DNA of 64,000 bases, from positions 97,191,014 through 97,255,013 of the forward strand of contig OX393549.1 of assembly GCA_947650365.1 (NCBI GenBank), read 5' to 3'. Origin of the DNA: Chamaelirium japonicum. Lineage: Eukaryota > Streptophyta > Magnoliopsida > Liliales > Melanthiaceae. Made by a program: the position numbers and the translations under genes. A model generated the notes under the pieces. The model worked only from the letters and a program-made list of their open reading frames with translations, made no database searches and was not told where the DNA came from. Numbering within the stretch: the first letter of the stretch is position 1; each line of letters starts with the position of its first letter. This document shows, piece after piece, positions 37,047 through 49,913 of this stretch.

Positions 37047-38259
37047 GTATAAATAGCTGCTAGTGTCATATTTGTGCTATGGGGACGTTTAGCTGCACGT
37101 AAGTCTATGAAAGTGGTGGAATTAGTGGAACACCTTGTTATGGATAGAAGTCTCACTTTCGTTGTTTGGTTCTATATAACTGGGATCGGGATTAAAAAAA
37201 AACATCTAAGTAGTTGTATTTGCTATTAATGAATTAGGCATATGCATAGAGTAAAAATGGATAGAAAGCATATGTTTGAATTACCCCTAGTTGTGAGTAC
37301 TAGCTCTACACAGATTAATCCGTCAACCAATGCTACATTCAAAATCATGAAAAAATAAATAAATATGACCACCTATCTATATAGTTAGTTGGGCGGAGAG
37401 GGATGTCACTTGAGATACATTCTCTTCCTCCCCATTATATTATAGTATAGTTGTATTTTTTTTTTCTATTTTATATAGGTAGTGTTCCAATCTATGATGT
37501 TCTTTGGAGTCGTAGATGATAAGTTACATATTTTACTTATGTTCATATTTAAAAAAAATTTGCACTCCTATGTAATAATGAAATCAGAATAGTGGTAGTT
37601 GTTATCTTATTGTTAGAGGTAGTTCTGTAGCAATAATATTGTTATGCTCTCTATCTTCTCTCACACTTCTCCCTTTCTTTGTTCACTGCCTCTCTCTCTC
37701 ACTCCCTATCTCTTTATATCTCTCTTTCTATTTTAGGGTATAGTATAACAAAGTAACAGTAATTTCACTGTGAAATATTTTCAATGTAGCACAATTTTCT
37801 TAAAATTAATATCCATCTCGGTGCTAGTCAATAAAAAGTAAGTTTTCTAAATTTAATTGGTTAGATAAGGCAAGTACGCTTCCATAATTATCAACTATAT
37901 CAATGATCTGGCTTAAAAAAAATAGACCTTTTTTTTCTTCACCCTCTTTTCCCCTGCACCCTCTGATTTTGGACCATCTCTTCCTTGTTTAAAATTTGGG
38001 ATGTGACATGCCGCATGACCTATAATGTCATCACCTTTGACTGACTCACCAGACTTCCCTCTGCCCTTCCATTTTTTTTACCACCAATGATTTTTATTGC
38101 TTTGGCTCATAAGATGTCGTTAGCCCAATCACATTCTAATATCACTGCTTGCTTCATTTCCTTCAATATTTCATGTTTATATATTATTCCTAAATATTAT
38201 TTTTGATAGCTAGCTTACTAAATCGGATTGTATTGTTTCCTTTGATGTTAAATCTTGTA
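36956..38259. other. Intergenic stretch
   Basis: No gene supported. A (CT)n tract lies at 37003-37041 and a poly-T or T-rich run near 37449-37464. Otherwise ordinary AT-rich sequence. Confidence 0.5.
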
Positions 38260-39990
38260 GTGTGTTGGATCATCTCAGTGGGCAGATGATTGGGACTGAC
38301 AGCATGCAAGGTCAACTCTATTAAATGGATCATCCTCATCTTCCTACATTTACTGCTTCCGTCACCACTCCTACTGCTGGACCACTCTTGATTCTTGATG
38401 TGTGGCATCAACGTCTTGGTCACATGTCCCACACTAATCTTTGTCATCTTTTTAGTAGTGGTGTTCTTGGTCGCCCCTCTACTTTTCGATTATCTCCTTA
38501 TTAGGCATGAATGTTGGCCAAACAGTTTATTATTTGTTTTAGACCTTTGAGTATATCTTTATTTTTCTTTTTAAGTTGGTTTACTTTATTCTCTAGGGCA
38601 TATTGCCAATTATCGTTAAAGGTGAAAATCGATATTACATTCTATTGGTCGATGACTTCTTCCACTTCATTCTTTTATATTTTTGGTATTTCATTGATGT
38701 GATTCATGCTTACTTTGTGAGGACAATTCAGGTGCTTACTTTCTTAAAGTACCATTACTTAGCTCTTCTACCTTAGAATGCCTGAGCATAACAGTGCTAT
38801 TGAATGCAATCATCGCTGTATTCTTGAGACAACATATTCCCTTATTCTTTCTGCTCTATTCCTACTCAGTTTTGGGCTAAGATTGTCCTTATTGTGGTAT
38901 AATTTATCAACTATTTGCCCTCCTTTTGTTCTTACTTGTATTCTTCCCATCAACTTTTTATTCGAATATTTTCTCATTCGAGTTTTGGATATACATGCTA
39001 TGTCCTTCCTCCTCATGAGTCCACAAAGCTCTCTACTAAATCGGCTAATTGTGTTTCCTTTAGTTATAACATAAGGGTTATTGTTGTTATGTTTCTGATG
39101 CTCATTAGCTTCATAGTGGTTGTTATGTGATATTCTTTGGTCACCATTTCTATTATGATCATCCACCTTCATGCCCCCCTAATCCTTTGCCACCCTCTAC
39201 TCTTTGACAACCTTACATTTTTCCGCTTTGATCCTCTTCCTTTCTTTTATTGTTGTGCCTGATATGCATGTTCCTTCTCCTATGCAGTCTCCACCTGTGA
39301 CTCTCTCTCCTCGGTCTACAAAGTAGTTATGTAATACTCCTCATCTTCTACCCTTATATCTTCCTACCCCTATGCATATATCTCCTTCTCATCCTCCCAC
39401 TCGTTATGATATTTGTCAACAGTCCATGCTTATATCATCCTTGATGCTTCCTATTTGTGATATGTATCTATTTCACCCCTGACTCTACCTCAATAAGCCG
39501 CTACTAGGTTCGCAACCGACACTCTCTTGCTTAACTGAGTGGATAACAACAGACTTTGATTACCTATAACTATTGTTCCCTTAGCTATTAGTACTTTTTT
39601 GAAATAATCTAGAGTCATGGGGAGCCTTGGATTTACCTAGAGGTATAAGGCTCGCTTAATGGCTTGAGACTTTACTCAAGAGTATGGTAGTAAGTTAGTA
39701 ACTATAAGGAGAACTTTGCCTCTATTGTCAAGATGACCACAATTAATACTCTGCTTACAATGGTTACTGTTTGAGGATGGCCACTCGCTCATCTTGATGC
39801 GAAGTTTACTTTTCTTCATATAAATCTATATGAGGACTATATGCAATTGTCGCCTAGTTTTAACCATCAAACTCAATATGTTTGTTGCATTTGTCATGTT
39901 TTATATATTGGTCTCAAAGAACCCTCTTATGCTTGGTTTGAGAAATACAGTTTCTCTTTAGTTTGTGTTTTGTATTTATTCTTTAAAATA
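38260..39990 (+). mobile_element. Old Ty1/copia relic
   Basis: Reading rightward, copia motifs survive in several frames: the pre-integrase region near 38400 (VWHQRLGHMSHTNLCHL), the integrase region near 38620-39100 (RYYILLVDDFFHF and a FGYTCYVLPPHE-like passage), and the reverse transcriptase region near 39715-39960 (KMTTINTLLTM, GWPLAHLDAKFTFLH, WFEKYSFSL). It is heavily broken and has no recognisable LTRs. It is therefore the oldest of the copia elements here. Confidence 0.75.
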
Positions 39991-40951
39991 TTTTATTAAA
40001 AATAAGAAAAAAGCATCTAAAGCAAATACCGTGGGTTGTTTTTTTTATATATCTTATCTATCTATATTACTAAGTCAAGAGGATAGAGAGATTCTTACAA
40101 ACACCTCGTTGAGTGAGAGGAATAGGGAGGTTTTCGTAGTGCGAAAGAAACCCTCAACCTAATATAATTTTGCACGATCGCTTGCCTTTGCAACACAATT
40201 TAGACAATTGTCAGATTACAAGAACAATTAATCATGCTTTAATGTTCGCTCAGTCCACCTCACTCTCGTTTGTTATAAATAGTTAGCATGCAAGGGGATG
40301 TGAATTCAGTCTCTCCACTTAACGATACAACATTCAGGATGAAGACCTAGGATGCCATCTATGTGTTGCAGGGTGTAAACATACAAAGCTTGCAATAAAA
40401 ATAAAGCATCGAGATGTTTTAAGTGGAAAACACTAAGGAAAATACTATGTTGGCGAACCGGAAGTGCAATCAATCCCCAAGAAATGGTGAAAGTACAAAA
40501 TACACAACATTGTCCCGGAGCTATCTACGATGATTCACAACTCGAATCCACTCAATTGTTGGTCTGATAAGCACCATCGCCTCGAGTTTTCTGCAACCTC
40601 CTTTCCTGAAGCTCTGCCGCTTCCCGCCCTCGGTTGGTTAAGCATTGCTAGCTTCTTTGCCCAACTTGCATATCCGACACAAGTACTTGTACACCACAAG
40701 GCACAACCAACCAATTATTTAAGTATGTACCCTAGGGATCTACCCCCTCATATTCAACAAGAGAGGTCCCTTCACAGATGTATGTTTCCCAAGCCCTTAT
40801 GGGAAGACCCTCAAAGAGGATTTTTTGCACGAACACTAAGAGAAACCCAACTCGTGGATTTTCAATGGCTTTTTTGAAAAACAAGCCTAAACCAAAGGAA
40901 AAGGGATGGACTTGATCGAATCCACGCTAAGATGGGTTCACAAGAACCAAA
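39991..40951. other. Intergenic stretch
   Basis: No gene supported. The 115-codon plus-strand frame at 40530-40877 has no signature I recognise, and its proline- and histidine-rich composition is unremarkable. Confidence 0.5.
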
Positions 40952-41203
40952 TGTCAAGATTGAAAGGTCTGCAAGAAGGGTTCAAGGGCAATTAAATAAA
41001 CTCCAATAGAATCGAAGAACAAATCGGAGATGAAATCCCTGCTAGAAGGAAGAGGGGAGTGGGTTTAAAGAATTTGGGTCAAGATTGAAAGGTCCACAAG
41101 AAGGGTTCAAGGGCAATTAAATAAACTCCAATAGAATCGAAGAACAAATCGGAGATGAAATCCCTGCTAGAAGGAAGAGGGGAGTGGGTTTAAAGAATTT
41201 GGG
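40952..41203 (+). repeat. Recent 126-bp tandem duplication
   Basis: Two adjacent 126-bp copies (40952-41077 and 41078-41203) starting GTCAAGATTGAAAGGTC. They differ at only two or so positions, so the duplication is recent. No coding function seen. Confidence 0.9.
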
Positions 41204-41226
41204 GCTTTTCTCTTGAAGGCTTCAAC

Positions 41227-41670
41227 TAGGGATGGCAATGGGTCGTGTCAAGTCGGGTTCGTGTCGTGTCTAGTTTCGAGTTGTGTCCAAAACCCCTAGA
41301 CCCGTACCTGACCTGTTTAACTAATCATGTCTAGATTGTAAACCCGGACCCGACCCATTTATAAACGGGTAGACCCGCTAGACCCATTTACCACACGGGT
41401 TTATTCAGTTGACCCAATCCGACCTGATCCGACTCAACCCGACATTACCCGATAGACCCGCTGATACTATATATTATAGTATCAGATTGCGGGTAGACCC
41501 GACACGACCCGGTGAATTTTAAACGGTCTTCCCGGGTCTACCGTGTCCAAACCCGAAACCCGGACCCGACCCGTTTATTAAACTTGTCTATCGTGTCGAC
41601 CCGTTTACAACCCGAACCCGTTTAACCCATACCCGCTAACTTCGTGCCGGATCCGAAATTGCCAGCCCTA
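41227..41670. mobile_element. hAT-like MITE
   Basis: A 444-bp element with ends TAGGGATGGCAAT and (complement) TAGGGCTGGCAAT, the common plant hAT terminal sequence. The 8-bp duplication is GCTTCAAC/ACTTCAAC (41219-41226, 41671-41678; 7 of 8). The interior is full of GACCCG/CGGGTC-type short inverted motifs, and the centre is a palindrome near 41463-41483 (GATACTATA...TATAGTATC). It has no transposase. Confidence 0.85.
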
Positions 41671-41978
41671 ACTTCAACTCCACCAAGAATGGCTGCTCTT
41701 CATTGCCCGAATCAGATAAATAATGCCTTTTATAAGGGAATACAATCCCCCACTAATAGCCTTTGGACCTGTCCATCCAAAGATTATGGACTCCACTTAA
41801 GTGCCAAACCCAGGATGCACCAAAAAATGCATCGGGTGCATAAATGGGCCAAATCCTATTTGCGCCATTTATAAGGGGTGGTGTTGCTTAAATCCATAAG
41901 ATATGAGTCGGAATTCAATTAGAGGTTTACTAAGTTGGAGAGGTTGGGAGTTGGGAGGGGCAGTCTTTGTTTATTTAT

Positions 41979-42191
41979 GAGTTTTTTTGACCTTACCTCC
42001 CACTTTATTGGGGTAACTAAAAATACCCCCTCTGATCTTAAGTTTTAAATCTTACCTCCTAAAAATCACTTTTCTATTGCAAAAGGCAATGTGTAATTTC
42101 TGTCAACAAGAGATTTAAGACTCAAAAATTAAGACCAAAGGGGTACTATTTAATTACCCCAATTAGCTGGGGCGCAAGGTCAAAAAAACCC
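41979..42191. mobile_element. Mutator-like MITE with 9-bp target duplication
   Basis: A 213-bp inverted-repeat element. The ends GAGTTTTTTTGACCT and (complement) GGGTTTTTTTGACCT sit between exact copies of TTTATTTAT at 41970-41978 and 42192-42200. The 9-bp duplication points to Mutator-like transposition. It is a diverged relative of the 22306-22570 palindrome. Confidence 0.85.
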
Positions 42192-42200
42192 TTTATTTAT

Positions 42201-42744
42201 TTAGATGAGTGAAACAATTTTGCAAGTTGTGAGAATAAAATACATGCAAGCCCTTATATACCTATCACCTCAATTATGCATCATTCAATCCAGTTCTCTC
42301 ACTCTCATCAATAAATCCTTGTTTTTTTATCCTCTTATTATTTATTTTTTTTGCTAGATCAGCAAGGTGGTCATAGGACAAGTCGCTAAAGCAAGGGCTC
42401 AAAGAGATCCGGAGATCGAAATGGGGGGAGACAGCAACTGCTATTTATTAATTCCATAATCCCCGTGAACATGACATCAACAGTCATGGTTCGCATGTGC
42501 AAACAACGTACAATAGCCTTGAGAGAAAGTTCGCTCATGATATCCATATCTAGAGTCGAACAAGGAACCTCTCCAACATGGGAGACAAGAAGTACCATCG
42601 GGCTAAGAGCCCGACCATGGTATTTTTATCCTCTTATTTGGTTTGAAAAAAAATATAGGTCAATGTATTTTGCAGATAAAGGTTGACTAGAGACCTATCA
42701 ATCTGGCCATCACCAATGAGCTTTGTTACCTATTGCTATGATAC
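42201..42744. other. Intergenic stretch before the Tat-type element
   Basis: No gene supported. The 70-codon minus-strand frame at 42386-42598 (containing VGEVPCSTLDMDIMSELSLK) is not recognised. It could be a short host-gene or element fragment. Confidence 0.4.
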
Positions 42745-44879
42745 TGTAGACACACAAATTGTGTCTAACCTGAACCCGACTCGCATGCGATAATTCGAGG
42801 GCAAACCCGACACACACTCGGACCCGGACCCGACTCGCATGCACCAATGCGGAGGCAAACCCAACACGCACTTGGACTCTAACCCGACTCGCATGCACCG
42901 ACTCGGAGGCAAACCCGACACGCAAACGGGACCCAACCCACACCAAACAAGGGACCGGGTGGGCCCATCCCCAAGTGGGGCCCACCCGGCCCCCTTCTAG
43001 AAATCCGAACCCCTTAAGGGGTGGCCGGCCATGCAAAGAAAGAAAAGAAAAGAAAGAAAGAAAGAAAAGAAAAGGAAAAGAAAAGAAAAGAAAATAAAAG
43101 AAGAAAAAGGAAACAAGCACCGCCATGCGCGGGAGGAGGTTGCGTATGACGTCTACATAAGCGTGGATCTGCGCCGATCTCTCGATCCGACGGACAAGAA
43201 GCAAAGCCGGGTCGCCATCGACTTTATGTGCAAGAATCAAATAAATTCAAAAAGGATTGAGCCATAACTACTCCGCTAGAAAAGGAAGGCAAATAAAGGC
43301 TTATTCACCTCTTCAATGAAAGAATAAATTCTGGGTAGTTATGGAAAAGATATTAAAGGGATTCAAATAAATCTACCCATATCTCTTCCCTCCCCCCTTC
43401 ACCTATAAATAGAGGGAAAGGGGGAAGGCTCAAAGGGTCGAAGACGAAGAGAAGGCGAAGGAGCTCTGCAGAAGAGGAGACACGCTCTTCATCGACCCAA
43501 GGCTTCACTAGGTACCGGCAAGCCTATCCCTTTGGGACTGGCTTAGTCCATTGAAAGCCCTCATCAAAGAAAAGACCCTTGCACAAGAAGATCAAGCCTT
43601 CGACTCCATGCACGAGGAAGAAAGCTCGGAGAAGAAGAAGCCTTCGACTTTGAAGACGCCAGAAGCAAAGGTCGGAGAAGAAGATCGGAGCGGTACTACC
43701 CCGTCGTCTCCAACAGCCTTTGACTCCGATCAAGCCCAAAAGCCCGAAGAAGAAGACCGAAGCATCATCACCCTGTCGCCTTCGATAAACATTCGCTCTA
43801 TTCACGAAGAAGAAAGCTTAGAGAGGGACACCCGAAGCGTCGCTACACTTGTCGTCTTCAAAGTAAAGCCTACACAACAACCATTACACGGAGATCGGTG
43901 CTACCCCGCCATCTTCAAAAGTAAAGTCTTCGACTCCGATCACGCCGAAGAAGCCCAGAGAAGAAGAGAAGCAAAGCTGGCGCTACACCCGTCATCTTCA
44001 AAGTAAAGCCTTCGACTCCGATTACGCTAAAGAAGTCCGGAGAAGAAGAGAAGCAAAGCTGGCGCTATACCCATCGTCTTCGAAGCAAAGCCTTCGACTC
44101 CGATCAAGCCAAAGAAGCCCGGAGAAGAAGAGAAGTCAAACCGACACCTTAACCGCCTAGGAAACCGGAAGAATAAAGAAGCCTTGAAGAAGTAGTCACC
44201 GCCGCTCGAGAAGAAGATCGAGTCAACGCCGAAGCAAAAGTCAACACAAGGAGCCAAAGTAAAAGCCCTGGAAAAGCCCGTGCCAAAGCAACGCAAGTGC
44301 CAAAGCCAAGCAACTACGCCGGTCACGAGCAAAGCACCGCACGTTCTAGCCGATACGATGCGAAGTCCGAAAGAACTAAAGCATCGCAAGCCTCTACCCG
44401 TCTATGTTCAAGCACAAGCGCCAAAGCAAAGCAATAGCCAGAGCCACGCCAAAGCCAAGCCAAAGCTGAAAGCCAGAGCCAATGCCAAAAGCATGATCGA
44501 CACCACGAACCGACGATTAAGGACACCGGGGTCTAGCAAGGATCGAGAAAGATACGAAGATCGAGGAACAAAGCCGAAAACCCCCTAACTAAGAAAGTAC
44601 GAAGCACGAAAGGAATGAAAACAAACGACAGATATTCCTTAGCCTCTCGAGAAACCCTCAACCTGTAAAGATCTCTGTCCTGGGCAACCCCTTCAGAGCT
44701 CTCGCACGAATACCACGTGGAGACGCGGATCAAAGGGACCCTCCAGAGGATCTCTCCCACAATCTCCTGATTAAATATTCGCCGCACCCGGCTTACCACC
44801 CCCGAGTCCCCGGGTCCCGGCCTCTGTAATCTTCGTGTGTTTGCAATAAAGACGACCCGGATCTTTTTCTGCGCATACA
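42745..44879 (+). repeat. 5' LTR of the Tat-type element
   Basis: 2135 bp and homologous to the solo LTR at 25479-27452. A TATA-like CTATAAATAG lies near 43402-43411. An approximately 82-bp unit is repeated two and a half times at about 43928-44133, where the solo LTR has a single copy, so the array expanded in this copy. AG-rich runs at 43036-43112. Frames inside it are not genes. Confidence 0.9.
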
Positions 44880-44948
44880 GATTTCTGGCTCGCCCGGTGG
44901 GACCTCTTCTTTCATCCGTACATCTGAAGGAGTTGCTTCAAGTTTGCC

Positions 44949-46750
44949 ATGGCTGGGACAAGCAATGATGCGTTTGCTCCAAATCTTTCGCCAATCGCCA
45001 AGTCTCCACTACTCCGACACGGTGATCTAGCAAACCCAGAGGGTGATGTTCTCCTGATGGTACGAGTTTACACTCGGTGTACTCGAACTCTTGCAGATGA
45101 CTTCATGCCAGAAACTGCTGCCGAAGATGCTTGCCAAAGCGCCGACGAGGTCTTGGTGCATTAAGAAATGAGCCTCGATCCTGGAATCCATGTCTAGAAG
45201 TTTAGGGAGGACCAGCCCCAACCCTGACCCCGTTCGAATTCTCTGACGAACGTTGCACCTCCTCTGCAGGGGGTAAACATCCGTCATCAAGCAGAAGCAA
45301 GTCGGTGCAACTACATCTCTGACGATGATGGCGAGGATGCAGGCATGCAACATCGAGACATCCTCCGTCATTATCCTCCGTCTGCTCTTCAGCTCCAAGT
45401 CATGCAAATGGGCGAACATATGGCGCAGATTACTCGGCTGATGGAGGAGAAGGATCGTCACATCAACACTTTGTTTCAAAAGCTAAGAGCAAGGGATACT
45501 GCAGTAGTCGATCAACCTCTTGCTTCTCCAATAGCTGCTCCAGCTCCGTCTTCAACTCTCGCTCCTGCAGAGGTTGTTCCAATAATTCTAACAACTACTC
45601 TAGCACTCTCCTCGGTTTTCGTCCCGACGGAAGTCGTCTCTTCAGCAGCTGCGCTTTCCTATCGTCTCTTCAGCAGCTGCATTTTCGTCCCGACGGAAGT
45701 CACAAGGATCCAGCAGCTGCGCTTTCCTATCGGGTTCTAGCCACCAAAGTTCCAGCACTTCGATAGGAAGGAAAATCCACGACAACATGTTGCTTACTTC
45801 ATCGAAACCTGCAACAATGCTGGCACATACGGTGATGAGATGGTGAAGCAGTTTGTTCGCACCCTCAAGGGTAACGCGTTTGACTGGTATGTTGATCTTC
45901 CTCCAGCATCTATTGACAGCTGGGACCAAATGGAGAGGGAGTTCCTCAACCGCTTCTACAGCACTAGACGCATCGTCAGTATGACTGAGCTTACTGCCAT
46001 CAAGCAAAGGACGGACGAACTAGTGATCGACTATATCGATCGATGGAGGAACCTCATGCTAAATTCACGAGACCACTTGTCTGAAGACTCGGCTATCGAG
46101 ATGTGCACCTAAGACATGCACTAGGGTCTGTTCAACATCCTCAAAGGTATCAAGCCTCGGTCCTTCGAAGAACTCGCAACTCAGGCTCATGATATGAGCT
46201 CAGCTTAGCCAATCGCGGGGACTCGAAGAGCAAAGACTTCCCAAAGATAGAGAAGAAGGACAAGCCATCGGCACCAAAACCAAAGCAAGTCGACGTCGCT
46301 TTGACCTCCAAGCCGCTCAAAATCGGTGGTAAGCTGAATCAAGAAAAAGGAGCCACCGTACCACCGCCTCCGCCGCAAAGACAAAGGATAACTCTCGAGG
46401 AGCTCGAAGCAAAGGAATACCCCTTCCCGGACTCGGAAGTCTTCTCCATGTTTGATCAGTTGCTGCAGGAGAAGATGATAGAGCTTTCTCCTTTGAAGAG
46501 GCCCGAGCAAATGTATCGCATCGAAGACCCTCTCTTCTGTAAATACCACCAAGTGGTAAGTCATCCCATCGAGAAGTGCTTCATCTTTAAGGAAAGAATC
46601 ATGGGGCTCGTAAAGTAAGGGAAGATAGAGATCGACTCCGGAGAGGTTGCTACAGCAAACATGACGTCCATCACCTTCGGTTCCTTCCCGTCGGTACTCG
46701 TTGCTACACGACAAGGAACGCCCAAATTATGCATCAATCAGCAAAGGCTA
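44949..46750 (+). CDS. Tat-type gypsy gag region
   Basis: Gag region in several frames. The matrix-like N-terminal part is near 45345-45740, with a MEEKDRHINTLFQKL coiled segment and Ala/Pro/Ser-rich stretches. The core gag is at 45840-46112 (FVRTLKGNAFDWYVDLPP, SWDQMEREFLNRFYSTRR). The C-terminal part is at 46301-46618 (PPPPQRQRITLEELEAKEY and YCKYHQVV-like CKYHQVVSHPIEKCF). Element coding sequence, broken, with several breaks. It forms the virus-like particle shell in intact relatives. Confidence 0.75.
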
Positions 46751-46905
46751 ACCGCGAAGTCAGCTTCACAACTGAAGGGCTCGAAGCAACGATAATGCGC
46801 CACTACGCTCGCTGAGGAGGAAACGTCATTGCCCCGGGGGCAACCACCGCTCACGTCAGCACCTCCCCAGACAAAGCCACGTCTCAACGTACTCTCCGAT
46901 AGAGG

Positions 46906-47280
46906 TATGAGCAAGGAGATCCAGAAGTCGGTCTGTTGGGCAAACATTCGGACAAATTTGACTATTACGTCCTCTACTCAAAGCCTTCGTCCCTTCCAAT
47001 TGAAGAAATCAACCCCACCGACTTGGGATCAGAAGACGAGCCAGTAGAACTTCCGGAAGAGCAAGTCTCTCCTAGTCAAGCTATATCCCAATGTGCTCTC
47101 CAAAAGAGATACGAGCAAAGAGATTCAGAAGTCGGTCTGCTGGGCTAATCTTTGAGCAAATTCGACTATTACGTCCTCTACTCAAATCCTTCGTCCGTTC
47201 CGGTTGAAGAAATCAAGCCCACCGGCTGTGGATCGGAAGACGAGCTAGTAGGGCCTCCGGAAGAACAAGCTACTCTGATA
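46906..47280 (+). repeat. Tandem pair of about 195 bp in the Tat-type internal region
   Basis: Two diverged head-to-tail units begin near 46906 and 47102 and share GCAA(G/A)GAGAT(C/T)CAGAAGTC and CTATTACGTCCTCTACTC. They lie just left of the TR-GAG insertion point. Confidence 0.7.
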
Positions 47281-47369
47281 AATAAGGCTTGTGGCTGCTG
47301 TTCCTGACCATCACCTTAGCAGGGGAGAATCCACTGATGAAGAGGCATGGGTCATGCTACCCCGGAGAC

Positions 47370-47982
47370 TGTGGGTGCAAAAATTGTACCGGACCGGATC
47401 AGAGCGGCATGGGCCCGCGCAACGGCCCAAGTGGGTAAGCCCGCCCGGGTTCATGGGCCCACTCTACAAGGCTCGCAGATCAAGCCCTCCCCCTTATTGG
47501 GCCCGAACAACGGCCCAATAAGGGCCCAGCAATGAGGCCCAGAACCAGTGCCACGTCATCATCGCCACGTCATCACTGCCATATCGGGCACGTGCCTATG
47601 CTACAAAAGGACCCCCAAGGCATCCAGGAAAATGGGTTGGTCATTCAATCAGAGGAAGAGGGATTCCAGCTCCAGAGCAAGTGCAATAGCCTACTTCTCT
47701 CCTCCTAGTTTCTTTTCTTGTTGCTCCGTGCAACCCCCACTGTAAAAAGCTTCACTCGGCTTGTCGAGAGAACGCTTCCCATCTTTATATTTATTATAGT
47801 GGAAACCAGGTGGCACCTCTCGCCCGGAGACGTAGGTCGTAAGACCGAACTTCGACAACAACTCCGTGTGTCATCTCTCTCCTTCTCAACTTTATAATCT
47901 CTAACTCTACAAACCATCCTCATTCAATCAAGGCTGTGGGGCGGGGTTCCCGATCAAGGCGGCTCGGAAATTTCCCCCAACA
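47370..47982 (+). repeat. 5' LTR of the TR-GAG element
   Basis: 613 bp, TGTGGGTG...CCCAACA. A TATA-like CTTTATATTTATT near 47790-47802 and GGCCCA-type repeats near 47440-47535. Followed by the primer-binding site. Confidence 0.92.
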
Positions 47983-48059
47983 ATCTTTGGCGCCGTCTGT
48001 GGGATATCGTTAGAGGTCTTACTCACACCTCTACCGACTCCTATTCAACTTGCGGTGAC

Positions 48060-49774
48060 GAGCCACAAGTCCTCATCCAAATCAACATCAATGCCTTCAT
48101 CAGCCGACATCAACACGCTCGATGGTGAAGGCCAGTACCAACCCACCAAAGGTGGGTGCTGATCGGACAATCGATATGCTGATCGAAGAAGAACAAGAAG
48201 TCTCGGTTGCAGCCAACCGAAGAAATATTTGGGAGCGGCTGGGGCCGCAAGGCAGCCATCTAGAAGGGCACAGCGATCGGCGAGACCCGTCATCCCCGAG
48301 GCGTCGATCTGGCAAAGAACACGCTATTCAAGGGAGCAAGCCTCAGGCTACATACGAGATCTCGGCTGCTGATTTCCAGTTGTTGAACCTTCTCAAGAGG
48401 AACGCAGCCCTCGAGCAAGAGAGGGATTCCCTAAAGAAGGTAGCTGAAAGAGCGGGGGTTATGGCCCACAACTCTCCAACTGCTGATGAAGACCAACCAA
48501 GGGCTCACCCAGCCGTGATTCATCATCTTGAAGAATCACATGTGCCACGTATCGAGAGGCGTCAAGTATCCACACAAGCACCAAGGCAAACGGTGTGGGA
48601 TCGCCTCGACGTCAACGATGCACCCAACTATCACGGAGAAGGATCACCTCAGTCAATAGGGTCCACTAGACATTCTATCCCTTCGCACACGAAAGCAACA
48701 GATGCCCGCGAGCTGCTCAACCGAATAAGGCATACTGCCGACGTGGGACGCCGCCATCAAGACCGTAGGTAACTAATCACCTCGGTGGGGCCACTGCATC
48801 CCAAGGTTCTTGCAACACCATTTCCTATGGGTTGGCGAACACCGAACCTACCAAAGTTCAACTGCATCCGGGGAGACCCTGCTCTCCATATCCTAGCCTA
48901 CAAGCAGGCCCTGACGCCCTACGAATATAAGAACCATGTTCTCTGCCGTATGTTTGCGGGAAGCCTCGAGGGACCTGCCCTCGACTGGTACTACACACAG
49001 CCTACCGGTATGGTGGCCACATTCAAAGAGTTGGCTGAACTTTTCATGGACCATTATCGGCTAAACTTAAAGCCGAAAAAGAGGCTGGATACACTCTACC
49101 AGCTGAAGATGGGCTCCGACGAGTCTCTAAGGAGCTTCACGATGAGGTTTCATAATGAGCATTCTGAGCTTACCGATCGCTCCTATAATGAGGAGGCCAT
49201 CATGCTGGCATTCCAGAATGCTATCCGGCCAGAGCTCCACGTCTACACCGACTTCATCCGACATCCTCCCAATAACTTGGAAGCGATGTTCAAGCACGTA
49301 CAGCGGGAGATAGAGGTGGAAGACAATCAGCGGGCCAGAAGACTACGCGAGCCCCGCGAGTCTCGTGACTCCCGACATAAGACAGATGATGAAGCTCCGA
49401 ATGAAGCACACTACAAGAAGTCTGCCCATGCCGCGTCCGACCAAAAGGTGCAGGCCAAAAGGTACAATGAAGATCCGAAAGCCCCTCCAGCAGAAAAGAG
49501 GCGAACTCCAAGGGAGCAAAGGGTGTTCACTGAGCTGAACACCTCCATTGAAGACATCTTTGCATACTTGCAGAACAAGCCCTTTTGCAAGTGGCCACAG
49601 CCTCTCTCTCCAAATTCCGACCAGGCGGAAGATACGACAGCCAACTGTGAGTTTCATCGCAGCCATGGCCACCCAACCTCTGCATGTCGGAAGCTAAAGC
49701 ATCACATCGAAGACCTGATCCAAGAAGGGCGACTCGATGGCTACCTCGCTAATAAGGAACCAGGTCGAGAGTAG
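48060..49774 (+). CDS. Gypsy gag of the TR-GAG element
   Basis: Two adjoining frames (48122-48772 and 48785-49774) carry a gag of Tat-like type. The N-terminal part is charged and probably coiled (NLLKRNAALEQERDSLKK). The core contains LPKFNCIRGDPALHILAYK, GSLEGPALDWYYTQP and LKMGSDESLRSFTMRFHNEH, followed by a basic region and a Cys-His motif CEFHRSHGHPTSACRKL near 49650-49690. Reads as near-whole gag with about one break. The product would form particles with polymerase supplied by another element. Confidence 0.85.
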
Positions 49775-49913
49775 GAGAGGCTGCAGCAACGGAGAAAAGA
49801 AAGTCAATGTAATACGTGGATGCATAATCGTAACGTCCGCGGGGCAACCTCTGAAAAAGTATAACTGCAACTTTGTTATATCAATAAAGTGTCTTTTTTT
49901 TCTCAAAATCAAA

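Noticed and set aside
40530-40877. 115-codon plus-strand frame as a gene
   Set aside because: No recognisable domain, no exon-like borders and ordinary intergenic composition.
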